Numbering within the stretch: the stretch's first letter is position 1
From: Tubiluchus corallicola
Taxonomy: Eukaryota > Priapulida > Priapulimorpha > Priapulimorphida > Tubiluchidae
NCBI GenBank assembly: GCA_030141605.1
Contig: JAQGDQ010000599.1
Coordinates: 52,501 to 116,500 of the forward strand
Direction: 5' to 3'
DNA length: 64,000 nt
Text below: more model-generated notes on this DNA
What the model was told of the DNA's origin: nothing
Databases searched by the model: none
What the model saw: only the letters and a program-made list of their open reading frames with translations
The DNA itself: not shown here

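Overview
The window is animal (metazoan) nuclear DNA, AT-rich and intron-rich, and it carries part of one gene on the + strand: a canonical ankyrin, the membrane-skeleton adaptor represented in vertebrates by ANK1/ANK2/ANK3. No second protein-coding gene could be supported on either strand. Conventional GT-AG exons with long introns (up to 12.4 kb), 99- and 198-bp exons that each encode one or two 33-residue ANK repeats, and the domain order ANK repeats, ZU5, ZU5, UPA, death domain, acidic tail identify the gene. The lineage cannot be fixed from sequence alone. An invertebrate is likely, because the giant exons sit after the death domain rather than before it as in vertebrate giant ankyrins.

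Layout. Positions 1-15573: twelve exons covering ANK repeat 4 (cut by the window start) to repeat 24, numbered by alignment to remembered vertebrate ankyrins, plus the start of the linker. Positions 15832-20574: short, partly alternative linker exons. Positions 20575-33013: a 12.4-kb intron that contains three small candidate cassette exons. Positions 33014-41062: the ZU5-ZU5-UPA supermodule (beta-spectrin binding). Positions 42021-44005: UPA-to-death-domain linker and death domain. Positions 44432-45909: short acidic exons, one a microexon. Positions 47442-54166: two giant tail exons (1143 and 5259 bp); the second is mostly an array of 57-bp (19-residue) acidic repeats followed by a 63-bp (21-residue) array. 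Positions 54988-59875: four small tail exons, one with the conventional ankyrin C-terminal motif. From 63504 a further large open exon may run off the window end. The 38 main exons join in frame, giving about 4,050 codons inside the window; start codon, repeats 1-3 and stop lie outside.

The introns carry the mobile DNA: two copies of a 5S-rRNA-headed SINE, each with target-site duplications; several small terminal-inverted-repeat elements (hAT-like, pogo/Tigger-like, a TTAA-flanked family, a CAGGGATGAGAA family, a 709-bp element with near-perfect 30-bp TIRs); and many micro- and minisatellites.

The main points for a second look are the giant repeat exons after the death domain, with recent higher-order duplications; the uniformly phase 1-1 tail exons, which make the tail a set of skippable cassettes; the alternative-exon cluster before the spectrin-binding module; and the 5S-derived SINE. 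All exon calls come from reading the sequence (frame, splice sites, remembered family similarity); no database search or transcript evidence was available.
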